DNA of 64,000 bases, taken from NCBI RefSeq assembly GCF_964204645.1, contig NC_134030.1:19783110-19847109 (forward strand), read 5' to 3'. This stretch comes from Tubulanus polymorphus (taxonomy: Eukaryota; Nemertea; Palaeonemertea; Tubulaniformes; Tubulanidae). This document shows positions 11,766 to 22,593 of this stretch, one piece after another (positions within the stretch are counted from its first letter, which is position 1; every line of letters begins with the position of its first letter). The notes beneath the pieces are model-generated. The model saw nothing but the letters and a program-made list of their open reading frames with translations, had not been told where the DNA came from and did not search any database. The translations under genes and the position numbers were made by a program.

Positions 11766-12054
11766 TTAACCCTTTCAGTGCGTCTAAACCGCAGTGCGGT
11801 GTATGAATCGGTGATAGATTTTGCTAGTACACTGCACTGCGGTGTATTGATGTAAATAGTAATTATCTCTCTTGAAAAATGGCAGCACCTGTCTAACATA
11901 ATGAAATACTAGTAACTAATGATACACCGCACCGCAGTGTAGACGCACTATAGTGGTATTCCCATTATTCAACACACTAGGGTGGAATTTTTTTAAATTT
12001 TCAAATTATCTCTAGCACTATAGGGTATTGACTACTCGGCACTGAAAGGGTTAA
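11766..12054. mobile_element. piggyBac-type MITE with TTAA target duplication (copy 2)
   Basis: The element (11770-12050, 281 bp) is flanked by TTAA and has the same CCCTTTCAGTGC / GCACTGAAAGGG ends as the element at 2918-3182. Internal sequence matches in the opposite orientation. It lies just downstream of the NEMP stop codon. Confidence 0.8.
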
Positions 12055-12079
12055 AATTCGTTCTCGTCATCTACGCGGG

Positions 12080-15000
12080 TCAAGAAGTGTTCAACGTGAA
12101 GTCGACTTCGTCCTCGTTGTCGAGATCGAGGTCGCGCGAGATCTCGCCGTTCATCGCGTCCGAGTCGTACGCCTCGACCTCGTCGCGAGTCACGTGTAAA
12201 TCACCGCTGACAAATTTAGCGAATCTGTGAAAAAAAAAACTTATTAAAAATATGACGAATGAGGCATCTGCTGAATACATTTCAGGCCCCCTTTTCATTG
12301 GCGAGGTAACATTTTTACAGCCTGGCTTTAGCCTTTCAGTGCATCTACAATGTATAAATCGGTGATGGACTTAGCTAGTAAATCGCATCGATGTTATTAT
12401 TAACTAGGTTTTATCTGTAATGAGAGGGCAGCACCTGTCAAACACAAGTTAAATACTAGTAACTAACGATACATCGCACCGCGGTGTAGGCGCGTAGTTA
12501 TTCAACACACTGGAGTGGAACTTTTAAAATTTTCAAATTATCCCTAGCACTTTAGGGTATTACTTAGTCAGGCTGCACAAATCATTGTCAATCTATTAGT
12601 TTTTAAATGATTCCAGACCAGATGATCAAAGTTTCTTGGGAGAGGACGACAAAACCGACCATGAAAGGGTATACTATTGGATTACGTATGTGATGTCATA
12701 GGGGAATTCATGGATCAGCCACCTATTCCGGAAAGAGGCAGTCAATATATTTTACCTGGAAGGTGAATCGAGCCTGCTAACAGTACGCCACGTGTCGCAT
12801 TGCGGACTACGACAATACTGTCGTAACTCTTCGAGCGCTTTCCGCGTCTCCGCGCGACCTTCGAGATAATACTCCTCGCCGGTTAACAAGCGTCGACTCT
12901 TCGGAAATCTCATCGCCCTAAAAAAACAAAACAATGTTCCATTCCAATACGTGTAGATGGTAAGTTGATAATTAAGACCGTGGAATCTCACTGAGGATTA
13001 CCGGTAGATACTCTGGTCTGGGAATGATCTATATGTATCGACAGTATAGGTAAATGTCTGAACGAACCCTCAAGATACTTAATATATTATCCCCAATTTA
13101 TGATCATCCACAGTTTAGTACTTTACCCAACATATCTTTTAAATTGAAAATGAACTACAAACACCAGACATTAAACATTTTATCAGCACACTTTCAAAAA
13201 CTGATCGTCCACACTTCACATGTGTTCAGTGCTTCACCTGAGACATTTCTATTTGAAAATGAACTAATAACACCAGATATTAGACATTTTATCAGCACAC
13301 TTTCAAAAACTGATCGTCCACACTTCACATGTGTTCAGTGATTCACTCGTGACATTTTAATTGAAAATGAACAACAAACACCAGATATTAGACTGATTGT
13401 CTACACTTCACATGTGTTTAGGACCGAGGGATATTTCTTATTGAAAATGAACTAACAATAATTGATCATGTCTAAAAGGGTACAGGGTACAGGCTGCATG
13501 AAATATACGGGAAAAATACGAACCATTTTTGACGTATCCAATTGAAGACTCCGCGAGGCGAATTATAAACTAAGACCGCCGTTACGACCACGCAAACGGC
13601 GACGTGTTTCACTTGTATTCCGTTATAAATCAGAGTCAGCGAGAAAATCTGTACGAACCACATCAGAATCGTCAACGTTCGCTCGTTGTCGATCGGGCCG
13701 CGCCAGTAGAGAAACGCGAAACTGAACACGGCGGCCGAAACGACGTACGTGATCGCGTAGATCAGATAGTTGTCGACGACCCAGCCGAGTCCGTGTATGT
13801 AAATATACATCGGTATCGAGAAAAACGTCGACACGCCTCCGACGTACAGCGCCACCAGTAAACCAACGGATTTCTGTAAGAATGAAGGACAAATAACCAG
13901 TCGTTATTTCGCATATCATTATGTGATCAGGTTAAAATCCCTGCGAAGGAGGAAAGTGGCAGAGTCTGACGATGTCATCAGGTTCAAATCCCAGCAAGGC
14001 AGGAACGTGGCAGAGTTTCGCGATGTCATCAGCTTTAAATCCCAGCGAGGGAGGAACGCAGCAGAGTCTCACGATGTCATCAGGTTTCAAATCCCTGCCA
14101 GGGAGGAACGTGACAGAGTCTCACAATGTCATCAGGTTCAACTCCCTGCGAGGGAGGAATGTGGCAGAGTCTCACGATGTCATCAGGTTCAACTCCCTGT
14201 GAGGGAGGAACGTGGCAGAGTCTCACGATGTCATCAGGTTCAACTCCCTGCGAGGAAGGAATGTGGCAGTCTCACGATGTCATCAGGTTCGAATCCCTGC
14301 CAGGGAGGAACGTGGTTGAGTATCGCAATCTAGGTAACACTGACCTTTGGAATAAAACGACTCATGACGTACAAGAGAATCAATATTGATGCGATTATAC
14401 CGATACCGATACCAGTGCTGTAGTAAAACAACGCGTTCCTGAAAAACACCGAGAAAGTTTTTTAATCCGTGGTTTTTTAACTACAATCATTTTCTAGATG
14501 AATCGTAATTCCGCACAATTTCGATCGACGAACCTTGAAAGTTTCGCCGCGGAGAAAAAGAGCACGAAACCGACGGCGACCATAGCGATAAACATCGGTT
14601 CTAATCCTGCAACACGCAAAATAACATTAACCCTTTACAGCCTTACATCGACAATCATAGCACTGATAGTTCCAGTCAACCCCTGATAAACCCGTTTTAA
14701 CCCATTAGCACTCAGAAATTTTGCCATGTAGTGTATATTACTCCTTCGAAATTTCAAGGGAAATTTATCACAGCTTTTTTCCAGTTGATTGTCATGTTTT
14801 GTCTTTTTTTTAGTTAATAGTCAAGGCTTTTATATATGATATAAGATTTGATAAGTTGGGCCATCAAAATTATGTCCTTATGCCCCCCCGAAATTCATCC
14901 AGACTTACTTGGATATAAGTGAGCGCTCGGATCTGTCGTGTTCCTACCCCAAATACTCAGAAATCCCAAAAAGGAAGATTTTTGATTGCAGTACAGAATA

Positions 15001-16912
15001 AACTAATGGGTAAGCTGAGGGGTTTGACCCCCGATGAAACAGTTTTTGTGTAGCAAATGAAAGAAGTGTCCGGCGGAGTGAAGGCTAATAGAATGGGTAA
15101 AGGGGTAACGGGGATTGGGAGGTCTGCAGATCAAAGTAAAAATTCAGAATGCGGAGAAGCAATTTTTCGTATTTCAAATTTTTGAGGTAGCAAATAGCCC
15201 ACTAGCCCCCTGCTCGGCGATCCATATGCAGAATTAGGCCATTTTTGATTACTTGGGAGTAAGGCCGCGCCTCGCTGCCTCCGCTCAGTGATGCATACTA
15301 TCTGCATGGTTCCCACAGTTATACGAATTCAAAATTCCCAAGTTTTTTCCCAAGTATTTCATGAGTGATTTTTCAATTTTCCCAAATGGAAATGTACATG
15401 TCATATCGTCATGCTACAGTCTACATTTTAGTGGTGACTGGTTGATGAAGGTGATTTTCAAGGGAAATCGCTGAAGAAATTTGCACTTGGCAAATGCGAT
15501 ATGTAAAATGTAACTGAATTTCCCAAATATTTCCCCGATTTGAGGAAAATTTCTCACTCAAATTCCCAAATATTTCCAAACCGCAAATTATCATTTCCAA
15601 ATTCCCGAGTTTTTCCCAATTTCCCTGTTCCGTGATCAATTACGTACTGGTTGATTGTAGAGTTATTTCATACGTAGATTCACTGGATACGATCACGTAG
15701 TTCGCGTCGAATGCGTCCAAACCGACGCCATTCCGAACGAACGGATCGACGACCGTTCGCACTCCGGGGATTTTCCTCCACAATCCGATCCAACTGGTCG
15801 TGTCGTTCATGTACTTATCGTAAACCTCGCTCGCCGACGGCGCTTTGTACAGTTTCAGCGGCGCGTCGGTTTTCTGCGTCAGTTTTAGCTGAAAAATAGA
15901 TTTGACTTTGTCGAATTCACGTTTTTTTTAACGTATCTGACAAGACTGTGACATTTTGAGATTGAGCCATACATCTCCCTATGACATTATCAAATTGCCT
16001 TTTATTCTATGAAAACCATCCCTGAAAAGATGGCTGCCTTCGTAAATCTCCCTATGACATCATCGTATTGCCTTTTATTCGACAAAAACCATCCCCGAAA
16101 AGATGGCTGCCTTCGTAGATCTCCCTATGACATCATCGAATTGCCTTTTATTCGACGAAAACCATCCCTGAAAAGATGGCTGCCTTTGTAGATCTACCTA
16201 TGACATCATCGAATTTCCTTTTATTCGACGAAAACCATCCCTGAAAAGATGGCTGCCTTCGTAAATCTCCCTATGACATCATCGAATTGCCTTTTATTCG
16301 ACAAAAACCATCCCTGAAAAGATGGCTGCCTTCGTAAATCTCCCTATGACATCATCAACGTATGGCTACCTCCATTACCCTATGACATCATCAAATTGCC
16401 TATCATTCGACATAAACCTCCATGAAAAGATGGCCGTTTCCGGATAAATCTCACTATGAACTCATCATATTACTTTTTATTAATCAACATCCCCGAAAAG
16501 ATGGCTGGCTACCTCCATGGAATTACGGTCAAACTAACTAGCTTACCACGACTCTTTTCCAGATTGTCAGGTAAGACGCCGGCGTCCCGGCGTAACAATA
16601 GAATTCTAGCTTCTTCGAATTCATGCCCGTCTTTTCTACGTTTATCGACCGTTTACCGATTTCTTCCATTCGTCGGATTACTGCAGACAGAAAAATGAAA
16701 AAAAAAAATTAATTCGGGCTAAGAAAGCGGGAAGAACGCGATAAAACATCTCTGTTTAAAAAATCTACCCAGTCGGAACGAATCTTACAAAATTTGCCGC
16801 CTTGAAACGTTTCATCGCATTCGTTCGAGGCGTCAACTGAACTAAACAACACGACAAAATTCAAAAATAGCCGCAAAATTTGTTTTTCGTCGATTTTCAT
16901 GGGCGCCGCCAT
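12080..16912 (-). CDS. NEMP1: NEMP family nuclear envelope integral membrane protein, about 440 aa
   Basis: Eight exons on the minus strand, in order: 16912-16789, 16680-16547, 15888-15648, 14606-14534, 14438-14345, 13874-13524, 12917-12756 and 12224-12080 (stop TGA at 12082-12080). All introns are GT-AG. Exon 1 encodes a signal peptide. A lumenal region with [16 protein letters not shown] follows, then several membrane segments ([34 protein letters not shown] and others). The C-terminus matches the NEMP family block [20 protein letters not shown], then [12 protein letters not shown] and FAKFV, and ends acidic. Human NEMP1 is about 444 aa. NEMP proteins sit in the inner nuclear membrane, stiffen the envelope and support fertility. 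One oddity: the phase does not close at exon 5/6. The frame reads K-K-S as in relatives until an A-run at about 13860-13863, then is off by one base. Confidence 0.9.
12325..12580. mobile_element. Degenerate third copy of the piggyBac-type MITE
   Basis: The internal segments (CCTTTCAGTGCATC, TATAAATCGGTGATGGA, AACGATACATCGCACCGCGG) match the elements at 2918 and 11770. The outer ends and TTAA flanks are eroded. It lies in the last NEMP intron. Confidence 0.65.
13095..13430 (+). repeat. Tandem repeat, about 110-130-bp unit, about three copies
   Basis: The unit contains AAATGAACTA, CACCAGATATTAGACATTTT, ATCAGCACACTTTCAAAAAC and CACTTCACATGTGTTCAGTG. It sits in the NEMP intron between exons 6 and 7. 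Related sequence occurs near 20590-20645 and, inverted, near 27430-27560. Confidence 0.75.
13920..14335 (+). repeat. Minisatellite, about 52-bp unit, about eight copies
   Basis: The unit contains GATGTCATCAGGTTCAA, CTCCCTGCGAGGGAGGAACG and TGGCAGAGTCTCAC. It fills the NEMP intron between exons 5 and 6. It is open in several frames, which gives spurious repetitive peptides. Confidence 0.85.
14698..15102. mobile_element. Possible non-autonomous DNA transposon
   Basis: The left end TTAACCCATTAGCACTC and the right end GAGTGAAGGCTAATAGAATG, then GGTAAA, are imperfect inverted copies. The roughly 400-bp element lies in the NEMP intron between exons 3 and 4. The ends are eroded, so the call is tentative. 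Confidence 0.35.
15972..16440 (+). repeat. Minisatellite, about 75-bp unit, about six copies
   Basis: The unit contains CTCCCTATGACATCATCGAA, TTGCCTTTTATTCGAC and CCATCCCTGAAAAGATGGCT. It fills the NEMP intron between exons 2 and 3. The copies in the middle are nearly identical. Confidence 0.85.
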
Positions 16913-17454
16913 TTTCGAATACGGATTCGGAATCGTTGCCGGACACCGGACCTCGAGCGCCGGAGTAGTTTTAATCGTAGGTGAGACGGGGCGATGTTTG
17001 AGGCGTCATTAGTACGAGCATCCGATTTTTGCGATCGATTTCGTGAACGATTTGCTCCGATCGTACGATCGAAGCGAATGTTCTTAAAAATGACGATGGA
17101 TTTGGCTAATCACATGACATAAATATGGCGACGTTGAGGAAAAAAATGTATGGTTTTGAACTACCCGGTGCCGCCATCTTGGAAATCAAATCGCCAAATC
17201 GCTCGCCGAGCGAGTTGGTCGATTTCAAAAATCGATCGGAAAATCGTGTTCGTAAAAACGCCGATCGTGAAATCGATCGCAAAAATCGGTGCTCGTAAAT
17301 GCGTTCCTACGATCGATCGCAAAAATCGGATGCTCGTAAAAACGCCTTTGTTCACCAGATCGACAACGGCGTTTTTATTTGAGCAACTCGTATCAAATCG
17401 CTTCATCCATCGATCACTATTAATAATCGTGGCAAAAATCGAAACGCCTTAAAT
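16913..17454. other. NEMP upstream region with GATCGATCGC-type tandem repeats
   Basis: Directly upstream of the NEMP start. Between about 17170 and 17350 a loose repeat (GATCGATCGCAAAAATCGG, GCTCGTAAAAACGCC) occurs about three times and is rich in CGATCG palindromes. It is probably noncoding; the NEMP promoter should lie in the first few hundred bases. Confidence 0.5.
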
Positions 17455-17860
17455 AATTCAATTCAATTCAATATATTTTTATTGTCCTTTGAGTAATATG
17501 AAATACAAGTCAGGTTTGTTTTTACAATAAAGATGAGAAAAGGGTAAAATACAAATTTATAGGAAATCATTCTAAAACGCAGTTGAAAAATATGAATAAA
17601 CATTTAAAAAAAAGATAACCGTAACAGTGGTCGATTATTTACATACGTTGTTCGAAGCCCAACGCGATGAATTTTGCGAGGGCTTTGGTTAGTTTAGGGG
17701 AACACCTAATAATTTTGAATTTTTCCGAATTGATCTCATTTTCATGAAGAGGCTAATACTTTTTAAATTCCATCAAAAGGTCTTTCCTGAGCTCCTGTAA
17801 CTTTGCACATTCAAGTAGAAAATGTAGCTCATCTTCTATTACAGCTTAATTGACCCCAGT
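17455..17860 (-). mobile_element. 3' end of a non-LTR retrotransposon (LINE), degraded
   Basis: Read on the minus strand it encodes EDELHFLLECAKLQELRKD, a stop, then an EKFKII segment and ALAKFIALGF. This pattern is typical of the C-terminal zinc-like region after the reverse transcriptase of many animal LINEs. It ends in a (AATTG)n tail, seen on the + strand as ATTCAATTCAATTCAA at 17455. In-frame stops show it is dead. Confidence 0.7.
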
Positions 17861-18179
17861 ATCCTTACGCCTAATTGTTATATAGTTACCTAGCCGTCGT
17901 TCCGGAAACAAAGGAAACTTTACAATCATTATGATTGTTATGATCCTGGCCAGTTACCAAAATTGACGAATTAACACTTCCTCAATATCTGTTATCATAT
18001 ATAATGTAAATAAATGATGTGCTCTGTCTAAAAATATGCAGCTCTGTAGAAATTGTATGAAAAAGACTGCACTTTCGCAGAAAAGTTGCTTTCACCGAGA
18101 TTGTTTATATTCCAGTTATTACCGTTAACTACAAGTAAGTTCCTTCCCGCTATAGTCATAAGACACAACATCCACTGAC
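17861..18179. other. Short intergenic stretch
   Basis: I see no gene. A fragment of the GACCCCAGTATCC motif at its start matches the small MITE at 1303-1386. Confidence 0.4.
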
Positions 18180-18510
18180 AGCACAGCTAAGGGAATTCCC
18201 CTAGGTGTCCCTCTCCTCGTCACAGCTGTGAAGGGAATTCCCCAAGGTGTCCCTCTCGTCGTCACAGCTGTGAAGGGAATTCCCCTAGGTGTCCCTCTCG
18301 TCGTAACAGCTGTGAAGGGAATTCCCCTAGGTGTCCCTCTCGTCGTCACAGCTGTGAAGGGAATTCCGGTGTCACTCTCCTCATCACAGCTGTGAAGGGA
18401 ATTCCCCTAAGTGTCCCTCTCACTGCAGCAGCAAGGAATCTCACTAGGTGTCGCCCTCACTACATCGGTCAGGAATGCCACTATAGGTGTCGCCCTCACT
18501 ACAGCTAGGT
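18180..18510 (+). repeat. Minisatellite, 42-bp unit, about seven copies
   Basis: The unit contains CACAGCTGTGAAGGGAATTC, then CCCTAGGTGTCCCTCTCG. Central copies are nearly identical and the right-hand copies decay to an AGGTGTCGCCCTCACTAC form. Confidence 0.85.
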
Positions 18511-19540
18511 GAGTATATTAATTTCTGGGAATAAAAAACGATATTAAATTTAAGAATTAAATTAACCAACTGTGCAGTGTTGATCGCGCTATAGGGGAGT
18601 TTCGAGGCTATGATAAGACTGGTGATATGGTGTACTAATAAACCACGACGAATGGATCAGGCCCGATCCAAATTTTACCCGTGCCTAATTAGAGAGCGCG
18701 CTGACACGCGAACCACTCACTCGATACTAAACAATGCTTTAAAACGAAGCGATGTAAATCATTTTCAGAACGAGTTGAAACGCAATCATTTGACCCGCGC
18801 TAAATTTGGCTCGGGCCTGGTCCGACGTTGGTCCCCGACCAAACATGCACGGACCTACTTGGCACCCGTGGTCGCGGCTTAATTTAAATTATGACTGAAA
18901 TGCGCTTTCATTAATGTGTGATTACAATATCAAGATTAGATGCTTTAAGATAGAGATCGAATATCAAGTTTGAAAACAACATTTTATACAGAATTTATAA
19001 GATCAAAAGCAAAGTTTTTTTTACTAGAAATGTTAGAACAAAAAGACACGACGTTTCGGATTCTATCAGGTGGTGTATGTACGAAAATATTCTCTGTTTT
19101 TTACCATCGTCAGGTGGAGACGAATGTACGAAGATTTTCAAGACATTTGTACATTGTACTTGTATGTTGAGATATAAACTTTCAAAATGTCTTAGTAAGG
19201 TCGATATCTGTAAGGTGTGGAGATGCTTTCAGCTCAATACTTATAACTTGACGATTTAACAGTTTTAGTTTATCTGAACGGTCGATGCCGTACGCAGAAT
19301 GCTGCCATTATATTTTTCTAGGGTATTAGAAGCTCTGAAGCATTTACGAGACCAGGTATTCAAGTAAATTTCACTGCGCGAATTGATGTGTGTTTGATGT
19401 ATGGTGAGGTGTTGAAATATAAACGATGAACGGTTGTGGTGATTGTTTGATCAATATTTCCAACTCTTCATCTATTACAAATCCTTCCGATTGAAGCTGA
19501 ATACATCTAGATTTACCACCGTCAAAGCCAAACACAAACT
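18511..19540. other. Intergenic / 5' flank of the first GPCR gene
   Basis: No supported gene. At about 18650-18880 there are segments rich in CCCGATCC/GGACC that look like worn repeat. AT-rich sequence follows up to the GPCR start at 19541. Confidence 0.4.
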
Positions 19541-20521
19541 ATGACGAGCGGCAACGTTTCGGTGGATTACCAACACGCATGCCTAAAACCGGAAATCCAG
19601 CAGAAGATGTTAGATCGGCTGCTGATTCAAGGATATATCGGAACTGTTATCTGCGTGTCGGGAATCGTATTCAACGCGATCAGTTTCGTCGCGTTAACGC
19701 GCATGAAGTCGTCCTGCGTGAACACGTACCACCTGCTCAGAATATTAGCGGTCGTGGATTCGATTTATCTGGTCGCGTTATTTTGCTTCACGTCCTTGAA
19801 GGAATACGTATCGTTGTGGACGTACGGCTTGGAAAAATTCCGATATTTGAATTATTTTTACGGAGTGTCGGCGGTGTTTACTGTGTACTGTGACGGACTT
19901 CAGCACACGGCGAAGATGCATCGGAACTCGGTAATCATTCTGATCAGTGTTGAGCGATTGATGCAATTGTCGTTCCCGTTGTGGGCCCGAGTACATCTTA
20001 CTCAGCGCAAATGTAATATAATAGTGATCTGTCTATTCGTCTTTAGTGCCGCAAGTCAAGGCTATCGCTGGCAACTAAATCGTGTGATCTTTGTATTCTA
20101 TAGTTGCCCGATATTTGGCAGAACGATGCGTCGAGTTAGTCTTGACGGACCGCGATATGGCACACTTTTGAACTTCAGTACTATCATTTGCCTGCCGTTT
20201 TTAATCCTATGTTTGACGAATGCAGCTTTGATAAGAAGTTTGATCATATCGACCAAGAGACGATCTGCATTCACAACTAGTCAGAATGCGAAGCACGACA
20301 TCCAAACAACGATGCTTGCACTGATGTCAGTAGGTTCATATCTGATTTTGGAAGCTCCTATCGGTATAAATCGTGTTTTAGATTATTTAAGACAACCGAC
20401 TTATTTCAATTTGAGCGGCCATTTGTTTTCTCAAATTGACTCGTGCGCTAATTTCTTTCTATATTGCATTGCGAGTTCAAAGTTTAGAAAGGCTTTAAAC
20501 GATGTATTCAGGCGTAAATGA
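19541..20521 (+). CDS. Rhodopsin-like GPCR, single exon, 326 aa (peptide/FMRFamide-receptor-like)
   Basis: An uninterrupted frame with seven hydrophobic segments: about residues 32-54 (GTVICVSGIVFNAISFVAL), 66-88, 108-148 (containing NSVIILISVERLMQL), 160-180, 207-230, 253-275 and 290-312. The N-terminus is short with an N-glycosylation site (NVS) and the C-tail is short and basic. The DRY motif at the end of TM3 is ERL, and NPxxY in TM7 is NFFLY. Class A family features and the FRKALN helix 8 point to a plasma-membrane receptor coupling to G proteins. The ligand is unknown; resemblance to invertebrate neuropeptide receptors is general. Truncated minus-strand copies of TM2-TM4 lie at 28226, 51185 and 63485 and a C-terminal copy near 27655, so this gene or a relative seeded the local debris. 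Confidence 0.85.
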   Translation: MTSGNVSVDYQHACLKPEIQQKMLDRLLIQGYIGTVICVSGIVFNAISFVALTRMKSSCVNTYHLLRILAVVDSIYLVALFCFTSLKEYVSLWTYGLEKFRYLNYFYGVSAVFTVYCDGLQHTAKMHRNSVIILISVERLMQLSFPLWARVHLTQRKCNIIVICLFVFSAASQGYRWQLNRVIFVFYSCPIFGRTMRRVSLDGPRYGTLLNFSTIICLPFLILCLTNAALIRSLIISTKRRSAFTTSQNAKHDIQTTMLALMSVGSYLILEAPIGINRVLDYLRQPTYFNLSGHLFSQIDSCANFFLYCIASSKFRKALNDVFRRK

Positions 20522-21416
20522 GTTAGTTACAAAAGGAATCCAACTGCAAATAGCTTTCTCCTAAAATACAAACACATTGGCAGTTCACCAACATTGTATT
20601 CGACAAGTTTTACATCGTTCACACTTCACCTGTATTCAATAGATCAAGAAATCGAACAAATTAATTCCTTTTACGGTATTTCCACTTTGCCTTTGTATGT
20701 TAGAATGCCAAATCAAATTGTTTTTCCATTATATTCGAAGAGCACTTAACTTTGAGGGATGCGAGTCCAACAACCGAACCATCCACCCCCATCCACCCCC
20801 ATCCAACCGAGTGTAATTTGCATGAACAATGGCTTATAAAGGAAAACAAAAAGTTTATGCGAATTCATAGTTTATTACTGAAAGCAAAATCCTGAATAAA
20901 CTGATTCACAATATATACAGCAACTTATTATTAATAAAATAACATATTCGAAACGTCGCACGGAGAGCATGTGTGACAGACAGTGTAAGCGGTTGCGGTA
21001 CCAGGGTTCAGGAAAGTACGGGAGGGCTAAATTATCTGCTAAATGTGAAAGAAAACTAAGAATAGAAATATTCGAGAGATGATTATGTACATGTATGTTA
21101 TGTTCAGTTATTTGAACATTTAAGTGTTTCGTCGAGGTCCATATACATATGTGAAGTTCGAAAATGGATTTCAGCTAATATATATTTTCTATCTGAGGAT
21201 TTAGGGTGGACAGTTTTATTTTCCCTGAATGGTCGTAACCGCACGCAGCATTAGATTGGTGGCACAGAGTCCTCATTGCAACTGTTTGGAAATAGACTAC
21301 GTTTATTTGTTATGTAAAATAATTTTTGTTACCAGCTCTAAATTGCGTGAATTCATGGCTGTAAATAACCCCCCCCCCCATACACTCATTTATTATTGTG
21401 TCGGGATCGATAGTTA
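20522..21416. other. Intergenic region between two convergent GPCR genes
   Basis: About 20590-20645 carries sequence related to the tandem repeat at 13095-13430. A short (CCATCCACCC) repeat occurs near 20785-20815 and a C-run near 21370. No gene seen. Confidence 0.5.
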
Positions 21417-22370
21417 TTAGACTGAATTCCTACAGCGGATTTTCATACAGAAATATTCACGAATTTCTCGTCCCAGTAAAAGATATATGTAGAAATTAAT
21501 GGCATAATTACACATTTGAAATTGTGCAAATATGTCATATAGAAAATTGGTGAATTCTTGTGAGAATGGCAATACTGTGGTAATAGTGGTTGGAAGTGTG
21601 AAAACTGCAAATGCGAGTGAAACTGTTACAAGCATTATTGTCGTACGTTTTGATTTTGTAGTTTTCTGATCGGACGAAACCATTTTCGAACCTCTGAATA
21701 ACTGAATTATAATTACTAAATTTGATGTAATGATTAGAGTTAACGGAAGAAAAACCTGACATGCGTGGATACCAATCATGGCAAAAAATGATAGTTGGTC
21801 AAACAGCTTGTAGTAACATCCGAAAAACCAATCTGCAAAATATATCGACAATGTTGGCACGTGATATACAAGCAGTGCATTTACTGCAGTAATTATGAAT
21901 ATAGTAAATCTAGCGAATCTCGGTGTACATACAAAACGAGATGTGAACGGGAAGAGCACAACTGCAACACGTTCTAGAGATATCGCTACGATTAACCATG
22001 AACTATTACACGCAGCAAACACCATTATAAATTCATAAATTCGACAACTTGTCGATGAATTCATCACGAATATAGGACCGTTCTTTACGTGCAATAGAAC
22101 AAACTGTAAAATGGGCATCAGTGTAAAATTGATGCAGAATACAAAATCGCTGAGCGATAAAACAATAAGATAGTTAGCGTAAGATAAACTGCGGAATCTG
22201 CGACTTATCATAATAATGAGAGTGACTGAATTACCGAAGGCTCCTAACAGGAACACGATTGGCAAAAAGACCAGTGACACAGTTAGGTAGGTACCAGACC
22301 TGTTTGCCATAGCCATGAGAATGATGTAACTGTTATAAGTCCGAATCTGCATCTGGGACGAATTCATCAT
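21417..22370 (-). CDS. Rhodopsin-like GPCR, single exon, 317 aa
   Basis: Intact minus-strand frame. An N-terminus with NRS glycosylation is followed by TM1 (VFLPIVFLLGAFGNSVTLIIM, containing the class A GN motif) and TM2 with LSLSDFVFCINF. TM3 ends ISLERVAVVLFPF (ERV in place of DRY). TM7 is MCNYAINFYIYLLLG (NFYIY in place of NPxxY). The i3 loop is short and basic (KTTKSKRTT). A peptide-type receptor is likely; the ligand is unknown. Its TM1-TM2 part is duplicated in inverted orientation at 26261-26449, which places it inside a large inverted duplication. It is only distantly related to the GPCR at 19541. Confidence 0.85.
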   Translation of the reverse strand: MMNSSQMQIRTYNSYIILMAMANRSGTYLTVSLVFLPIVFLLGAFGNSVTLIIMISRRFRSLSYANYLIVLSLSDFVFCINFTLMPILQFVLLHVKNGPIFVMNSSTSCRIYEFIMVFAACNSSWLIVAISLERVAVVLFPFTSRFVCTPRFARFTIFIITAVNALLVYHVPTLSIYFADWFFGCYYKLFDQLSFFAMIGIHACQVFLPLTLIITSNLVIIIQLFRGSKMVSSDQKTTKSKRTTIMLVTVSLAFAVFTLPTTITTVLPFSQEFTNFLYDIFAQFQMCNYAINFYIYLLLGREIREYFCMKIRCRNSV

Positions 22371-22593
22371 TTACAAGGATCAAGATGAATGATGGTGTCA
22401 CTGACTGTGTGATGAGAATGTCCTGGAACCGACTGTGTCTCTTCGCGTATCGGAAAATGTATTCAACTGAATTATATTATTAAGTTTTATTGCAGTAACC
22501 AGCCAATGAAATTGTAGCTACATAAATCAAACCCAATTTACTTGGATTAAGCGAAGGTTTATTACTGTGCAAACTATGAATGCAACTAAATGT
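22371..22593. other. 5' flank of the minus-strand GPCR
   Basis: No coding signal. Its right part (about 22540-22593, containing GGTTTATTACTGTGCAAACT) matches, inverted, 26222-26280 in the right arm. Confidence 0.45.

Noticed and set aside
13923-14389. Repetitive peptides such as [10 protein letters not shown]-type repeats
   Set aside because: They are translations of a 52-bp intronic minisatellite, open in more than one frame.
18610-18882. Open frame of 90 codons before the first GPCR
   Set aside because: No domain or splice signal, and repeat-like composition.
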